Under the pieces are notes generated by a model. That model saw only the letters and a program-made list of their open reading frames with translations. It did not search any database and was not told the DNA's origin. Of a stretch of DNA of 64,000 bases, positions 10,053-20,237 are shown one piece after another (the first letter of the stretch is position 1; every line of letters starts with the position of its first letter). A program made the position numbers and the translations under genes. The stretch is from Furcasterigmium furcatum (lineage: Eukaryota; Ascomycota; Sordariomycetes; Glomerellales; Plectosphaerellaceae), in assembly GCA_001599815.1 (NCBI GenBank), contig BCIA01000002.1:1743831-1807830 (forward strand), read 5' to 3'.

Positions 10053-10982
10053 CCCCATTTCTCCGTTTCTCCATTTCTCCGTGCGTCTCTCACCATCCCG
10101 TGTGCAACATCAAGGTCTGACTCGCTAGCACCTTACCGGAGAGCGGTGCCGAGGCCACTGGTGGCCGGGCTGTATCCGGATCCGAATAAATTAGATTTCG
10201 CTCGGAAGCGACTCTCTGAAACGGGAAACAGGATGAATCCGTGACAAGTGACGGGGCAAAGTGCCTGACAGTCGAGGTAAACGCGCTGTCAGTGATCCGA
10301 ATTCTTTCGTTGAGTCATGTCAGTCATCCCCGCTTCTGGTATCAGAGCCTACCAGACTCGCGCAAGATGTTCTGAACCGTTCCCAGGGGGGGAAGGTCAG
10401 GAATGACAGTCGAGAATATGGGATGGAAAGACGAATGAGACCATAGGGCTGTGGTCGGTGTCCGGCTCTTGCCAATCGGATCGATGACAGCCGGCCACTC
10501 GTGTAATTGGACTAAGGAGATGTTTTGGAGACGTGACAGCATACCCCACACGCCGTTTACACTGTCGGTGTTTTAAGACCAGGCGGCCGGTTGCCGAAGG
10601 GCGCCACACGTATCTGACCCAGAGGTGGATGTTCGGACACCAGCTCATTCTGACTTGCAAGCTTGATTCATTGTGTTGAGATGACTAGCGGGCCCCATCT
10701 CTCTGGCGGCCGGTCGCGCTGAGGTCAAGGTCGCATGATTTCTCGTTGCGTAATCCTGCTCGTCCCAATGTCCCCAAACGCCGCCATCATTCTGCTTGAG
10801 GTACCATCGATGCCTGCACCCCTTGTTTTCTGGAAGTCGGTGAAGAAGACTGTCCCAAGAGCGCGAGTTGGCTAAGACGTTTGACGGTGCCCTCTCCCTC
10901 GCCCCAATCATATGTACGCGGAAGAGGGGTTCTACAACATCCGGGCCCCTCGATGTAACTCTGGCGTCTTCACGATAATCGG

Positions 10983-11527
10983 ATGGCCTCAGAACACGAG
11001 GGAAATGGACATGCTCCAGCGTTTGATCTCGTCGTCGCCCAATCATGCCCCGATCACCAGACACGCTGCCGCCGTCCAGGGCTGACGTCCTCGCCCTCGC
11101 CCACTCACAAACCTGCCAATTTTTCCATTCCACTCGACAAGGTCCGCAGCTTCGCGGAACCTGATGTCGAAGACTTCCGCGACGACGAGAATGGCGAGTT
11201 CCACTCCTCGTTCTCGCCCCGCCAGGTTCATGTAGGTGATCTCTGCGGTAACGACCCCCACCACCTGGTCTCACAAGGGTTAGATAATCTCCCTTGGCTC
11301 TAACATGGGTAATGGGCTCTTCATCGGAACCGGCCAGGCTCTTGTGGGGGCTGGCCCGGGCAACATTTTGATTGCCTATCTCATCGTGTGTTCCTGCGTG
11401 TGGGCTGCGCTGCAGACGCTCACGGAGGTGACAATTGCCTTCCCCACGTCTGGAAACTTCATTGACTATGCCGATCGATGGGTCGATCCGTCACTGGCTT
11501 TTGGAGTCGTGTTTGCGGAGTGGCTTG
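10983..11527 (+). pseudogene. Amino-acid permease, 5' fragment truncated after exon 2
   Basis: First part of a yeast-type amino-acid/polyamine permease (APC superfamily). Exon 1 (10983-11231) ends in PRQVH; a 52 bp intron (11232-11283, donor GTAGGT, acceptor GGTTAG) joins in frame to exon 2 (11284-11527), which encodes ISLGSNMGNGLFIGTGQAL, the conserved first transmembrane signature, then FPTSGNFIDYADRWVDPSLAFG and AEWLG. A good donor (GTACGT) sits at 11528, exactly where the family has an intron, but nothing resembling the remaining 9-10 membrane segments follows before the next gene. The surviving exons have no stop or frameshift, so the loss looks like a clean truncation (deletion or rearrangement) and not slow decay. 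About 165 of roughly 560 residues remain, so transport function is unlikely. Confidence 0.75.
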
Positions 11528-12011
11528 GTACGTCTCGCTCGTCTGCTGGCCTGCCCCGAATGCGTGCTCCCGGAACAACGCCACTTGCACCAAACAATCA
11601 GGGGGGACTGCCATCCATGCAGAGATGCGTGAAATGATCACCACGATCACCCCTCGGATGGCTGGTGGCTGGGCTGGGTGATCCCGCCGCTTTACGATCA
11701 CCCGCTTGTCACCCAGTCGCGCGACGCTGGGGTGAGAGGGTGACTACAACCAGAGCCAAAGCGTCTCCATTCCATGTCGCATCTACACTCGGTATGTCTA
11801 GCCTAACGATTCTTCAATTTCCGACAAAGACAATACGATTAGGTCGAAGAGTTGCTTAGTGTCACGTAACTAATCACAGTATTCAATGACTGACGGCCAG
11901 GAGGCTGATGTATTGTAGAATACCAATCTGTTGCTTGGGAAGCTCCGAGTATTGAACATCGAGGAGCCCCCCTACGAAGGAAAGGATAGCCATACCGACG
12001 TCTCTGATGTC
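11528..12011. other. Sequence replacing the lost permease exons
   Basis: About 480 bp with no permease similarity. It contains several GATCACCC/GGGTGATC-type short inverted copies between 11640 and 11720. No gene was recognised. Confidence 0.4.
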
Positions 12012-12350
12012 TCACCAGTTGCAGACTGCCTCGGTGTAGTCAATGTTGCGGCACTCCGCGCAATGGGGCGGAGCCCAAGAGGCGGTCTGCCTGTAGCATC
12101 TCTTGAACCCAGAAGTGTAGAGAACGTGCGCTCTTCTCATTCCCGCATCCACGCAGACCTCCCTCATTCCCGCAACATTATGCCTGCAGCCGTCGACCAG
12201 GAAGCCGACATTGTCTCGGACGCCACTCGCGTGGATGACGGTGGTCACCGTGTTGAAAAATCCGGGTTGAATTCGCATCTCGATACGAGGAGCCGCTTCG
12301 GCAGCGCCGAGCATGAGAGCAAGGGCCGCGAATGAGAGAGAGAACTTCAT
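12012..12350 (-). CDS. Small secreted six-cysteine protein
   Basis: Single-exon, 112-residue protein. The N-terminus (MKFSLSFAALALMLGAAEAA) is a strong signal peptide, cleaved after about residue 19. The mature part has six cysteines spaced C-X10-C-X18-C-X11-C-X2-C-X9-C, with the last two residues after the final cysteine, suggesting three disulfides in a compact extracellular protein. Many His, Arg and Trp/Tyr residues lie in the C-terminal half. It sits between the truncated permease and a DNA transposon, the kind of gene-poor setting where effector genes are often found. No family was recognised and no toxicity can be claimed from sequence. Confidence 0.75.
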   Translation of the reverse strand: MKFSLSFAALALMLGAAEAAPRIEMRIQPGFFNTVTTVIHASGVRDNVGFLVDGCRHNVAGMREVCVDAGMRRAHVLYTSGFKRCYRQTASWAPPHCAECRNIDYTEAVCNW

Positions 12351-12823
12351 TTTGGTGGCTAGGTATCACACGTCAGTCGACTAGGACGGGGGCTGCCAAG
12401 GATGTGCATGATTCATCAGCTAAACTTACTCGTTGAGGACACAAGTGTCGAAGCTGGTAGGTATAGTGAATGGATGAGGACGAGTAGGATGATGATGAGG
12501 AGGAGGATTAAAGTTCTAAACAAGAGGAAAGACGAGTCTTTTATGCCCAGACACTCTGCCCATCAAACCTCATCGGTTCGACCCTTGCAGCGTTGGGCGG
12601 CAGGGTATGCGTGACACCCAGCAAACTGAATGTGTTGTATGAGTGGCTCACGACTCTCGACTCCGCGCCAAGAGGTTCGCCGGCTGCATGGACACGACCA
12701 GGGCTTGGGCGGGGTAGGCTCGGCTATTGCCCGTGAAGATGATCAACATGAAAGACAAAGTCACGCAGCTCCATGGGTTCATGACCCGCGCTCAAGTCTC
12801 AGCCATGTACAGAGTCTGAGACC
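12351..12823. other. Promoter and flank before the transposon
   Basis: Upstream region of the six-cysteine secreted protein, with a purine-rich run near 12470-12540, ending at the TA target site of the transposon. No gene was seen. Confidence 0.4.
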
Positions 12824-12825
12824 TA

Positions 12826-12872
12826 ACGTCGGTCACCCCCATTTGGCCCACCCCCCCCATTTGGCCCACCCC
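12826..12872 (+). repeat. Terminal inverted repeat, left end
   Basis: Begins ACGTCGGTCACCCCCATTTG and contains the CATTTGGCCCACC motif twice, separated by a C-run. It is the reverse complement of the right end except for one extra C in the C-run. Confidence 0.93.
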
Positions 12873-12924
12873 AAAAAACCATCACCAGAATCGCGACACC
12901 AACTTCAAGATCAATTAAAACTAG

Positions 12925-14532
12925 CTACGCTGCAACTGTGATACAGTCCTCTGGGCCACTAGATATTTCAACGTCGCTAGATCCATCTATCTGATCTATT
13001 TTATCGCCAGCCTCAATCTGGGCCCTATGGATAGCGTTGATGTCGGCGAACTTCGAATTGGGGCTGATCTGAACCTTCTTCTTTTTCCTGGGCCTGGCTG
13101 CTTCTAACTGGGCCTCTAGGATCTGGATCTTCCGTTGCGAGGTAGCCAGGGCGTAGTCCTTCTCGTCGAATCCTTTTTGGACCTTCCTGAATAGTAGACG
13201 TTGTGTACTGGTGGGGTCTTCTAGCTGGTTGAATAACCGGAGCTGGCCCTGGAGATCTGTTGCCTTCCTGGGCGTCGACCACGATACTGCTGATCCAGCT
13301 GAATCCCATCTCTCGATAGCCCTGATCCCTGCTGCCCTCTGGATATCTATATTGACTGCCCTGTTGTTGTTGTTGTTGTTATCAAGGAGTAGAGGGCTCA
13401 GGAGGGGCTTAGCCAGGGATACTGGCCATAGACCTGTCGATTTCCATCCACTCTTGATGTTCTGGGCTGAACAGGCAGCCTGCCTAGCCTTCCTATAACA
13501 GGATAGAAAGGCTCGCTTGCCTACAACCGTTGAGTCATTCAGGGTATCCAGATATCCCAGCTCCTTCTTATAGGCTGACTTCAAGGGTCCAAAAACCGAC
13601 TGATCCAGAGGCTGGAGAACGTGGGAGGTATGGGGGGGTAGGAAAACCAGGTGGATATTGTTGCTGTAGCAGAGATACATAAAATCTGTTGTCTCGTGAC
13701 TCCCATGCCCATCCAGGATTAATAGCCTGGGCTGTGATGGATCTGTTGGTTGGGTAGCTGGGATGAAGACCTCTTGCAACCAATAGATAGCTGTTGAATT
13801 GCTGGTCCAGCCGTTGTCTGTTGCCGTGAACTTCCATCGGGTATAGGGATCCAGATCCAGAGGGAACCACTGCTGTTGGACTGTCTTGCCCTTGAAGATA
13901 ACCAAGGGTGGGAGCAGGGATCCTGTCGCACTGATACACTCGAGGATAGACGTCCAGGCTCTAGATCCTGGCTGTTTTTTCAGAAGGGCCTGACTCTCAG
14001 AGGATCCCAGGACCAGCCCGTTGGTCCCTCGACCCTCTAGAATACCCGTCTCGTCCATATTATATCTGTTGGATGGGTGGATGCCCCGGATCTCTGGAAG
14101 AGCTAGACGTAGGAACCATTTCCTGATTACGTCAGTAGACGCTCCGTTGATACGCTTAGAATCGATAGGCCTGACTCTCTGGACCTTGATTGATGGGTTC
14201 CTCTTGAGGAAGGCTTGAAACCAGTTTTTCCCAACGCCCTGGGGGTCTCCTCGGAGGCGTACGATACGGTCTGCAATATCCCTGACTTGTTGATGGGTTG
14301 GTGGGCGCCCTAGGGCAGCCTGGGTCTGTACCCATCCAACTAGATGGGATTCCTGGCTCGGGGAGAGTCTCTGCTGGGGTGTAGCTGCGATAGATCTGGG
14401 CTGGGTCCCTTGAAGTCGATGCCGAAGGGTGGACCTTGGGATACCCCATTCTAGGCAGGCCTTGCGCAGAGACTGGCCATCTGTAACAGATTGAAGAGCC
14501 TGTTCAATGTCGTCTTCTGTATAGGGCTTCAT
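12925..14532 (-). CDS. Fot1/pogo transposase (DDE superfamily)
   Basis: 535-residue transposase that cuts and reinserts the surrounding element in the nucleus. In order: an N-terminal psq-type helix-turn-helix (about residues 4-42, EDDIEQALQSV to RSTLRHRLQG); a CENP-B/Tc5-like DNA-binding region (about 56-115, ending WFQAFLKRNP); and the DDE_1 catalytic domain with Asp160 (NMDETG), Asp274 (LILDGHGSH) and Asp310 (LQPLDQSVFGPLK), a DD35D spacing typical of pogo/Fot1. The C-terminal 170 residues include an Asn run encoded by GTT/AAC repeats and a Lys-rich stretch. There are no stops, frameshifts or introns, and length is normal for the family (about 500-560). Confidence 0.95.
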   Translation of the reverse strand: MKPYTEDDIEQALQSVTDGQSLRKACLEWGIPRSTLRHRLQGTQPRSIAATPQQRLSPSQESHLVGWVQTQAALGRPPTHQQVRDIADRIVRLRGDPQGVGKNWFQAFLKRNPSIKVQRVRPIDSKRINGASTDVIRKWFLRLALPEIRGIHPSNRYNMDETGILEGRGTNGLVLGSSESQALLKKQPGSRAWTSILECISATGSLLPPLVIFKGKTVQQQWFPLDLDPYTRWKFTATDNGWTSNSTAIYWLQEVFIPATQPTDPSQPRLLILDGHGSHETTDFMYLCYSNNIHLVFLPPHTSHVLQPLDQSVFGPLKSAYKKELGYLDTLNDSTVVGKRAFLSCYRKARQAACSAQNIKSGWKSTGLWPVSLAKPLLSPLLLDNNNNNNRAVNIDIQRAAGIRAIERWDSAGSAVSWSTPRKATDLQGQLRLFNQLEDPTSTQRLLFRKVQKGFDEKDYALATSQRKIQILEAQLEAARPRKKKKVQISPNSKFADINAIHRAQIEAGDKIDQIDGSSDVEISSGPEDCITVAA

Positions 14533-14637
14533 CGATAATAGATCTAGAGCTGTAGAAAATCTGGAAGAAATCTGTATAGATTTCGTAAAGATATGAGCGA
14601 TTTAGTTGGGGTGGTTGAAGAAGCGGTGTGGTGATGC

Positions 14638-14683
14638 GGGGTGGGCCAAATGGGGGGGTGGGCCAAATGGGGGTGACCGACGT
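14638..14683 (-). repeat. Terminal inverted repeat, right end
   Basis: Mirror of the left terminal repeat, ending CCAAATGGGGGTGACCGACGT next to the TA target duplication, again with two internal GGTGGGCCAAATG copies. Confidence 0.93.
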
Positions 14684-14685
14684 TA

Positions 14686-15580
14686 TCAGCCCACTCCACC
14701 GGGCATCTCGATGAGGATATTATTGCCCATGGCAGACGAACTGCCTTGGTGTCGCTGAATACTGGTTGTATTCGTCTGCCATTCGAGGGGTTGCAAGTAG
14801 GTAGTTGGATGAAAGTCTGGGTTGGTGGCAACATGAAGCGCTTAGATGGAGAAACGTCGCTCTGCATTGCGGCTCGGGACCGAGCGAGGTACCAAGACTG
14901 CGACCGCAACCTTGACCAGGGTTGTTTGGCTTCATGTTACATTACAGGCTGGCATTCAATTAGTTCTCTTGGTTGGGGGGCATCATCGGCTTCTGGGCAG
15001 CGGCGATGGGGGGCTTGGCGCACTCTTCTCCTGCCAGATCAGGTCTCGGAGCCTTCTCAATACATGCCGGTCCCGAGCCCACTCCTTATGGCTCCAGAGA
15101 CGAGAAGCCCGAGTTTATCAAAGCTTCGGGCCTTTTTTGCCTGTGGTCATAAAGAGATCACTCTAATCACCCGGGGGGCAGAGACTTGTTCTGCATCGAG
15201 TCCAGTGGAGAATCAGACTGTCAAGGGTCACGCGAATACCAGCAGAATGGAGAGATCGATAGGGATCTTGGCAGCAGTAGTACAAATACAACTGCTGGGT
15301 CTGGCGTTGAAGGGCCATCGAACTTTGATGGCCTGCTTGAAACGAAAAAGCCACGGCCCACGCGGCCGGCAGTAACATTCACAGTGGGGGTTGTCAGTTT
15401 GGTAGGGTGACTGTGGTACTTGCAGCCCATCCTCCACTTGTATTTAAGTCAAGACAACTCCCTCTTTCCATTCCCGCTCAGAACCTCTTCACTTTCACCA
15501 GATTTCGGTTCTCCCAGTGCCGTCGCCAATCTACCAGCAACGCCCTCATAGGCCTGACAGCCCAGCGACCGGCTAGGACC
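14686..15580. other. Intergenic right flank of the transposon
   Basis: No recognisable gene. Short overlapping ORFs at 14746-15375 have no family motif. No remaining part of the permease was found here. Confidence 0.4.
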
Positions 15581-15782
15581 ATGTGCTTTGATAGATTTCT
15601 CCTTTTCTTCGGCGTGGGTTCTGATGACCCGTCACAACACAATGGATACCAAAGACCACCGGCTATTCAACAAAGATATCATTACTGCAGTGGATCGCTG
15701 AGGAACAACGAGGCCAAGACGACCTCTATTTTTACTTGTCCTCCTTGTGCCGCCAACTCCCCCGCCCAACGTGAAAACCACG
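15581..15782 (+). CDS. Possible small protein, first exon only
   Basis: An ATG-initiated reading frame (MCFDRFLLFFGVGSDD...) of 67 codons runs into a very good intron start: GTAAGT at 15783, a GCTAAT branch-like motif at 15821 and a GGATAG acceptor near 15858. The predicted second exon would overlap the last exon of the methyltransferase on the opposite strand, which weakens the model. No family was recognised. It may instead be an untranslated or antisense RNA. Confidence 0.25.
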
Positions 15783-15821
15783 TAAGTACCCAGAGATGCC
15801 GCCCACCGACTAAACCCCATG

Positions 15822-17389
15822 CTAATTTTCCATCATTTCACGACTACCAATCGGATAGGGCTTCCGCCCGTATGTGACGCGTCTGCGAGGTGGTCAGCAA
15901 ACGTGTCATGTCGAGCCAAGCAGAGATCATACATCGGCCAGTATGCATGTATCCTGGGATTCCGCAGCTCCTTGCGGACCTTGTTGCAGAACTCGAGCGT
16001 CTCGTCCATGGACCACCCCAGGCCGCGCGTGTACAGCGCCATGACGATGCCCTCGAGCCCCTTGTCGAGCGCGAAGAGCGAGCATGCGCCCATCTCCTTG
16101 TGCTTCTTGCCCGCGGCCCAGGTGTTGGTGGGCCACTTTGCGTCCTGGGACGCGACGTCGACGAAGCCGACCTTCTCCATGAGGCTCCCGTAGCGGTGGA
16201 CGTCGATGTCGCGGCTGAGGGCGTGGCCCGCCTCGATGATGTAGGTGCACATCCGGATGAGGTACGAGTCTTCGGAGAGCGTGCCGTCGTCGCAGCCGAG
16301 CGGGAAGTAGCCGTCGTGGATCTCGAACCAGCCGCCGGGCTCGAGGTTGCTAAGCGCGCTCGCGAGTTAGATAGACACCCCCGGGGGCGGATAAGGGGGC
16401 CAGGGGAGGGCGTACTCGTATACTTTCTGGAAGATGGGCTCCCAGTCGGCGAAGCTGAAGGCGAGGGACCGGCAGTATATGAAATCAAACGGGCTTCTCC
16501 ACGACCAGTCCTTGTCCAGGTCGCAGATTTCGAAGCGCAGATTTGGCGGGAGAAACCACGGTTGCACGGGGCTGAGGTCGGCGCCGATGACTTCTGCTTC
16601 CGGGTGGGCGTCTGCGAAGTCCATCGCCCAGGAGCCCGTGCCGGTGCCCATGTCGAGGACGCGGTTGGCGCCATCGTTCTTGGGACAAAGTGCCAGTCGA
16701 TTGTCAAATGTCAGGAGGTTGAGATAGTGGACGGCGTCCAGACGCTCGAGCTCGCGCTGCGTGGGAACATCACGGTCAGTACGTTGTGTTCAAGTGGCAT
16801 CCTCAAATCGACATGGATGAGACAGGACGCTTGGCTGCATTAGAGGCTTGCGGGAGAGAGCTCCGAAAGTGGGCTGAACCAGCCGGTCGGTGTGCAGTAT
16901 GTAAGGGGTGAATGAAGAATGCGTGGCACTCATCAGGCCGCATTCCAGAAAATCGACTGGCAGGAGGATGGATGGCGGACTCACCTCGTCATTTGGAAGC
17001 ACATATTCTAGTCAAAGCTGCGTGTTAGCTAGCGGAAGACATCAATGGTTGGGGCGGACGGGGGATCGGGTGGCCACTTACTCCCCGCGCTCATGGAGTG
17101 ATACGTCCTGCCATTCTCCTGCTGGAACCTGAGCAGGCTTGATCGCATGGAGTTCGTTGACTCCGGCTCCTATACGGTATCGATCAGCGATTCTTTCGAG
17201 GTACTGAGAGGCCAGGGTTTCCCGTACTATTTCGAAGGCCGAGTCTCCGTCATCGCCGGGCGCAACGGGCCCCGAGTCGGGCGTCTGGAGGGGGCAAATC
17301 GTCAATCAGGGAGCACTCGGTTCGCACACGTCATCACGTACTATCGCCCCATCGACTTGCGCCGCGCTGAGATGTTGGTATTCCGACAT
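15822..17389 (-). CDS. LaeA-like SAM-dependent methyltransferase
   Basis: Class I methyltransferase related to LaeA/UMTA-type fungal enzymes; LaeA itself is a nuclear regulator of secondary metabolism. Seven exons reconstruct a 344-residue protein in frame: 17389-17342, 17284-17228, 17169-17082, 17007-16985, 16756-16416, 16349-15933, 15882-15822. Hallmarks in order: ENGRTYHSMSAG and YVLPNDE before the core, SAM motif I VLDMGTGTGSWA, GADLSPVQPWFLPPN, DFIYCRSLAFSFADW, NLEPGGWFEIHDG, then the C-terminal WPTNTWA and WPIRVTYGRKP. These are the usual family landmarks. Exon 4 is only 23 nt and the following intron is 228 bp, long for this locus. It is divergent from the DUF1989 gene. Assignment to LaeA itself would be too strong, since fungal genomes hold dozens of paralogues. 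Confidence 0.9.
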
Positions 17390-19154
17390 GTAAAGACGGT
17401 CGTCCAAGTTCTGCCATCTGCCACGGACGGCTGGCGGAGTCTGTAAGTGGTACAAGTATGGAGGGATCTGGTCGGAACCAGAACGGCGGGACTCCCAGGT
17501 TGCGAGACCTTAACTACAGCCTGAAAGAAGTGGATTCCAGCTTCTCCTTCGGCCCGCCAAGGTCCAGCCCTCGGCCGCTAGGTCGTCTGATGATCCAGGC
17601 GGTCGCCCAACTGTGATTAAGCGCCAACGACCATGCGAGTAACATGTCTCGTGGCGCCAATCTTCATTAGCCCTCGACGGGTTATTCCGCCAGCGTGCTG
17701 CAGGGGTCCCCTCCTCGCGAGATGTTGTCCACGCTGAAGTTCGGACCGCCAGGCGGACGGGACTCTGGGGACGGGAGCCGGAAGCGGATGTCCATGTCAA
17801 GTCCCCGCATCTCTGCTGTATTTACGAGTTTATCCGCCCCAAGAAGACAGGACTCAGACGAGCTGTGTCGGGAATCGTCAACTCGAGTTGCTGATCTTCT
17901 TCAGTGAGATCGGGGAACTTTCTCCCTCCCCACACCTTGGGGACCCTGGTCGCATTGCACGCCGAGATTGCCACGTCTTCAGCAGCGCACCCTGTTGGTC
18001 TTTTCCCAGTTCTTTGGTAGCCTAGGGGCGGGTATCTGGGCCCCCTACATGAGGGACATGTGGCTTCGAGCGGGTTCTCGCGCCGATAGGGCGCATTATC
18101 ATTAGTCCATCAACTCATTGGCACGTTCGGGGCGCGGGAGTCTGCGAGCAGCGAGCGACTCCATCATCGGGCACCGTGTGTGTTGTACGGCACAGTACAT
18201 AGATCATTTCAAGGCCCCCGCAGGTCAAGCAAGGGACGGAGGGGATTAATTATCTCACAGCATTTTCTGAGTTTTGATGCTTGCACGAGTCCGCAGACGC
18301 TCGCGAGAAATCTCCCCCTTTCACCTCGAAGACCAGCCGGCAACGCACTTGAGCACCTTCCGAATCCATGTACTGTACTTGAAGACTTATTAATAATCTC
18401 ACCAGCAATGAGCCTAGTCCTAGCATGCATGCCCAGGGGCTGGGCTGCTTCGGTCATCTGCGCGGGGCAACGTTCAAGGAACTGAATCCCTCCCGCGCTG
18501 AAACAAGTTAGGTAGGTCCGGTCTCCCTCTCAGGAATGATATCATTTTTTGGATGAGGACAGCTAACATGTTGCACAAACACAAGCCCTGCCTCTCATTT
18601 CCTGCCCTTCTCACGCTTCTTCTTCTCACTCAAAAGTCAGCTTCAAACTAATCCTCCATGGGTACTCATGCTGCAGGTCATTTTCACTGGCTTCGGAAGA
18701 GCAGACAACGGACGATGAATGCAGCCGGCCAGTGACCACATTGGTGCTAGCCCAGCTGTCAGCCTCGGTCTCGAGGGAGGACTAGCCTGAGCACGAGGGG
18801 CTACTGCCCAAAAGGAGGCCAAGTCCAGGGCAGCATGCTGCATCCATACTTACACACCGAGAGACAACATCACTCAGGACAACCACGATGAACTTTGGCT
18901 GGCTTTGATGCCTTCGAGCTTTCGAGATCGCGTGAACCCACAGTTTTGCAATCCATGAGATAATAGCGCCTGAGTGGATCGGATCGGCAATCCGACTCAG
19001 GCCGACGACAGCGCCGATGCGGGGTTCCGGCGGGCACCGTAACGCCTTCACGACCGTTTATGTCGTCAACTACCGTGGTCTCGAAATTTGATTCAACCCC
19101 GAACTCAAGAACAAGGCATCCCGTAAACTTTGCCTCGGCTCCTTTAAACTCACC
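17390..19154. other. Intergenic, 1.77 kb between divergent genes
   Basis: Promoter region for the methyltransferase (left) and DUF1989 gene (right). Only short ORFs without motifs, for example 18180-18485 plus. No gene was recognised. Confidence 0.4.
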
Positions 19155-20138
19155 ATGTCTCCAGCCCTGTCGGACGAGGAGCGCCTCAAGGCGAGGCAGC
19201 CCATCCCCCCGCCTGTCCCGGCGTATCTGCCCAAGGCCGGCTCGCCTCTCACGGTCGACAAAAGTCTCTACAACTCCATCCAAGCGGCCCCTAGGATACT
19301 AACGCAGGAGTTCACTCTGCCAATCCGCTCCGGGCGCGCGTGGAAGGCTGACGCCGGCTCCATCATCCGCATCAGCACCCCTGAAGGGCCTCAAGTCGGT
19401 ACGTAGACCACGGCGGCACCTCCCTCCGCCCATCTCACCCCCGACGACATCTCACTCACAACCCCCCCAGGCGACCTCAACATCTGGCAGGCCAGCAACC
19501 CCCGCGAGCGGTTCTGGGCCTCTCGCACCCGCCAGCTGCACCAGACCCATCTCTCAACCCACGACCGCCTCTGGTCCACCCTCCCCTACATGCGGCCCCT
19601 CGCCACCATCATCGCCGACTCCCTCGCCTGGTACGGCCAGGACGAGACCTCCGGCCGCTGCCATGACCTCCTCGGCACCCGCTGCGACCCCTACATCAAC
19701 AGCGTTCTCTCCGGCGGCGCCTCCTACGACTTTCACTGCCACTCGAACCTCACCCGCGCCGTCGCAGAGTTCGGCCTCGAGGAGCGCGACGTCCACGACG
19801 TCATCAACATCTTCCAGGTCACCGGCCTCGACGACAAGGGGCGCTACTTCATGAACCCCAGCCCCGCCCACAGGGGCGACTATCTCGAGTTCCTCGCCGA
19901 GACCGACCTGCTCATGGCCCTGAGCACGTGTCCCGGCGGCGACCTGTCGCTTTGGGGCTTCGGCGAGGACAGCGAGAAGGAGATGATCAAGTGCTGCCGC
20001 CCGCTCAAGGTCGAGGTCTTCAAGCTGGAAGATCCCAGCCTGCTGGAGACGCAGGGCTGGACGCCGTCGGAAGTCGCGCCGTACAAGGGCCGACATGGGA
20101 TGGCCATCCCCCGAGGCGAGGGACAGCCGAGCGTCTGA
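19155..20138 (+). CDS. DUF1989 protein (urea carboxylase-associated family)
   Basis: Two exons (19155-19398 and 19471-20138; 72 bp intron, donor GTACGT, C-run before CAG) encode 303 residues. The protein carries the DUF1989 core: GSIIRISTPEGPQVGDLNIW near residues 68-88, then YGQDETSGRCHDLLGTRCDP and the FHCHSNL / FGLEERDVHDVINIF segment with conserved Cys and His that may bind metal. In bacteria such proteins sit next to urea carboxylase genes; in fungi they are usually single genes of unproven role in nitrogen or one-carbon metabolism. No signal peptide, so probably cytosolic. Its stop is 99 bp from that of the convergent GNAT gene. Confidence 0.85.
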
Positions 20139-20237
20139 GTGTATCTGCTCCGTCTCGACATAAATCGAAGTAGATAGACTCACAAATACCAAGTATAAAA
20201 CACAAGACATAATCAGAAAGCCGCTGCCTTCCAGGTC

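Larger units (their letters stand above)
9670..10982. other. Intergenic, with microsatellite
   Basis: Promoter of the repeat-protein gene at its left side, a CT/GT microsatellite at 9957-10052, and otherwise no recognisable gene up to the permease fragment. Confidence 0.4.
12824..14685 (-). mobile_element. Complete Fot1/pogo-type DNA transposon
   Basis: The element spans 12826-14683 (1858 bp) between duplicated TA dinucleotides (12824-12825 and 14684-14685), the target-site duplication of the Tc1/mariner-pogo superfamily. Its ends are inverted repeats of about 46 bp beginning ACGTCGGTCACCCCCATTTG. Each repeat contains two copies of a CATTTGGCCCACC-like motif. The single ORF (12925-14532, minus) is an intact transposase. 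Both the ORF and the ends are intact and the sequence is not AT-enriched, so there is no sign of repeat-induced point mutation. Length and architecture match Fot1-like elements of filamentous fungi. It may still be mobile or recently arrived. Confidence 0.95.

Noticed and set aside
9862..10244. ORFs of 60-100 codons through the CT/GT tract
   Set aside because: They translate simple repeats into Leu/Ser, Val/Cys or Arg/Glu runs; no initiation or homology support.
10645..11274. Minus-strand ORF of 209 codons over the permease fragment
   Set aside because: It overlaps the permease exon 1 and its intron, which join in frame with a clear family signature on the other strand.
15890..16843. Plus-strand ORF of 317 codons over the methyltransferase
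   Set aside because: Shadow caused by GC-rich codons; the minus-strand exons carry all family motifs and splice in frame.
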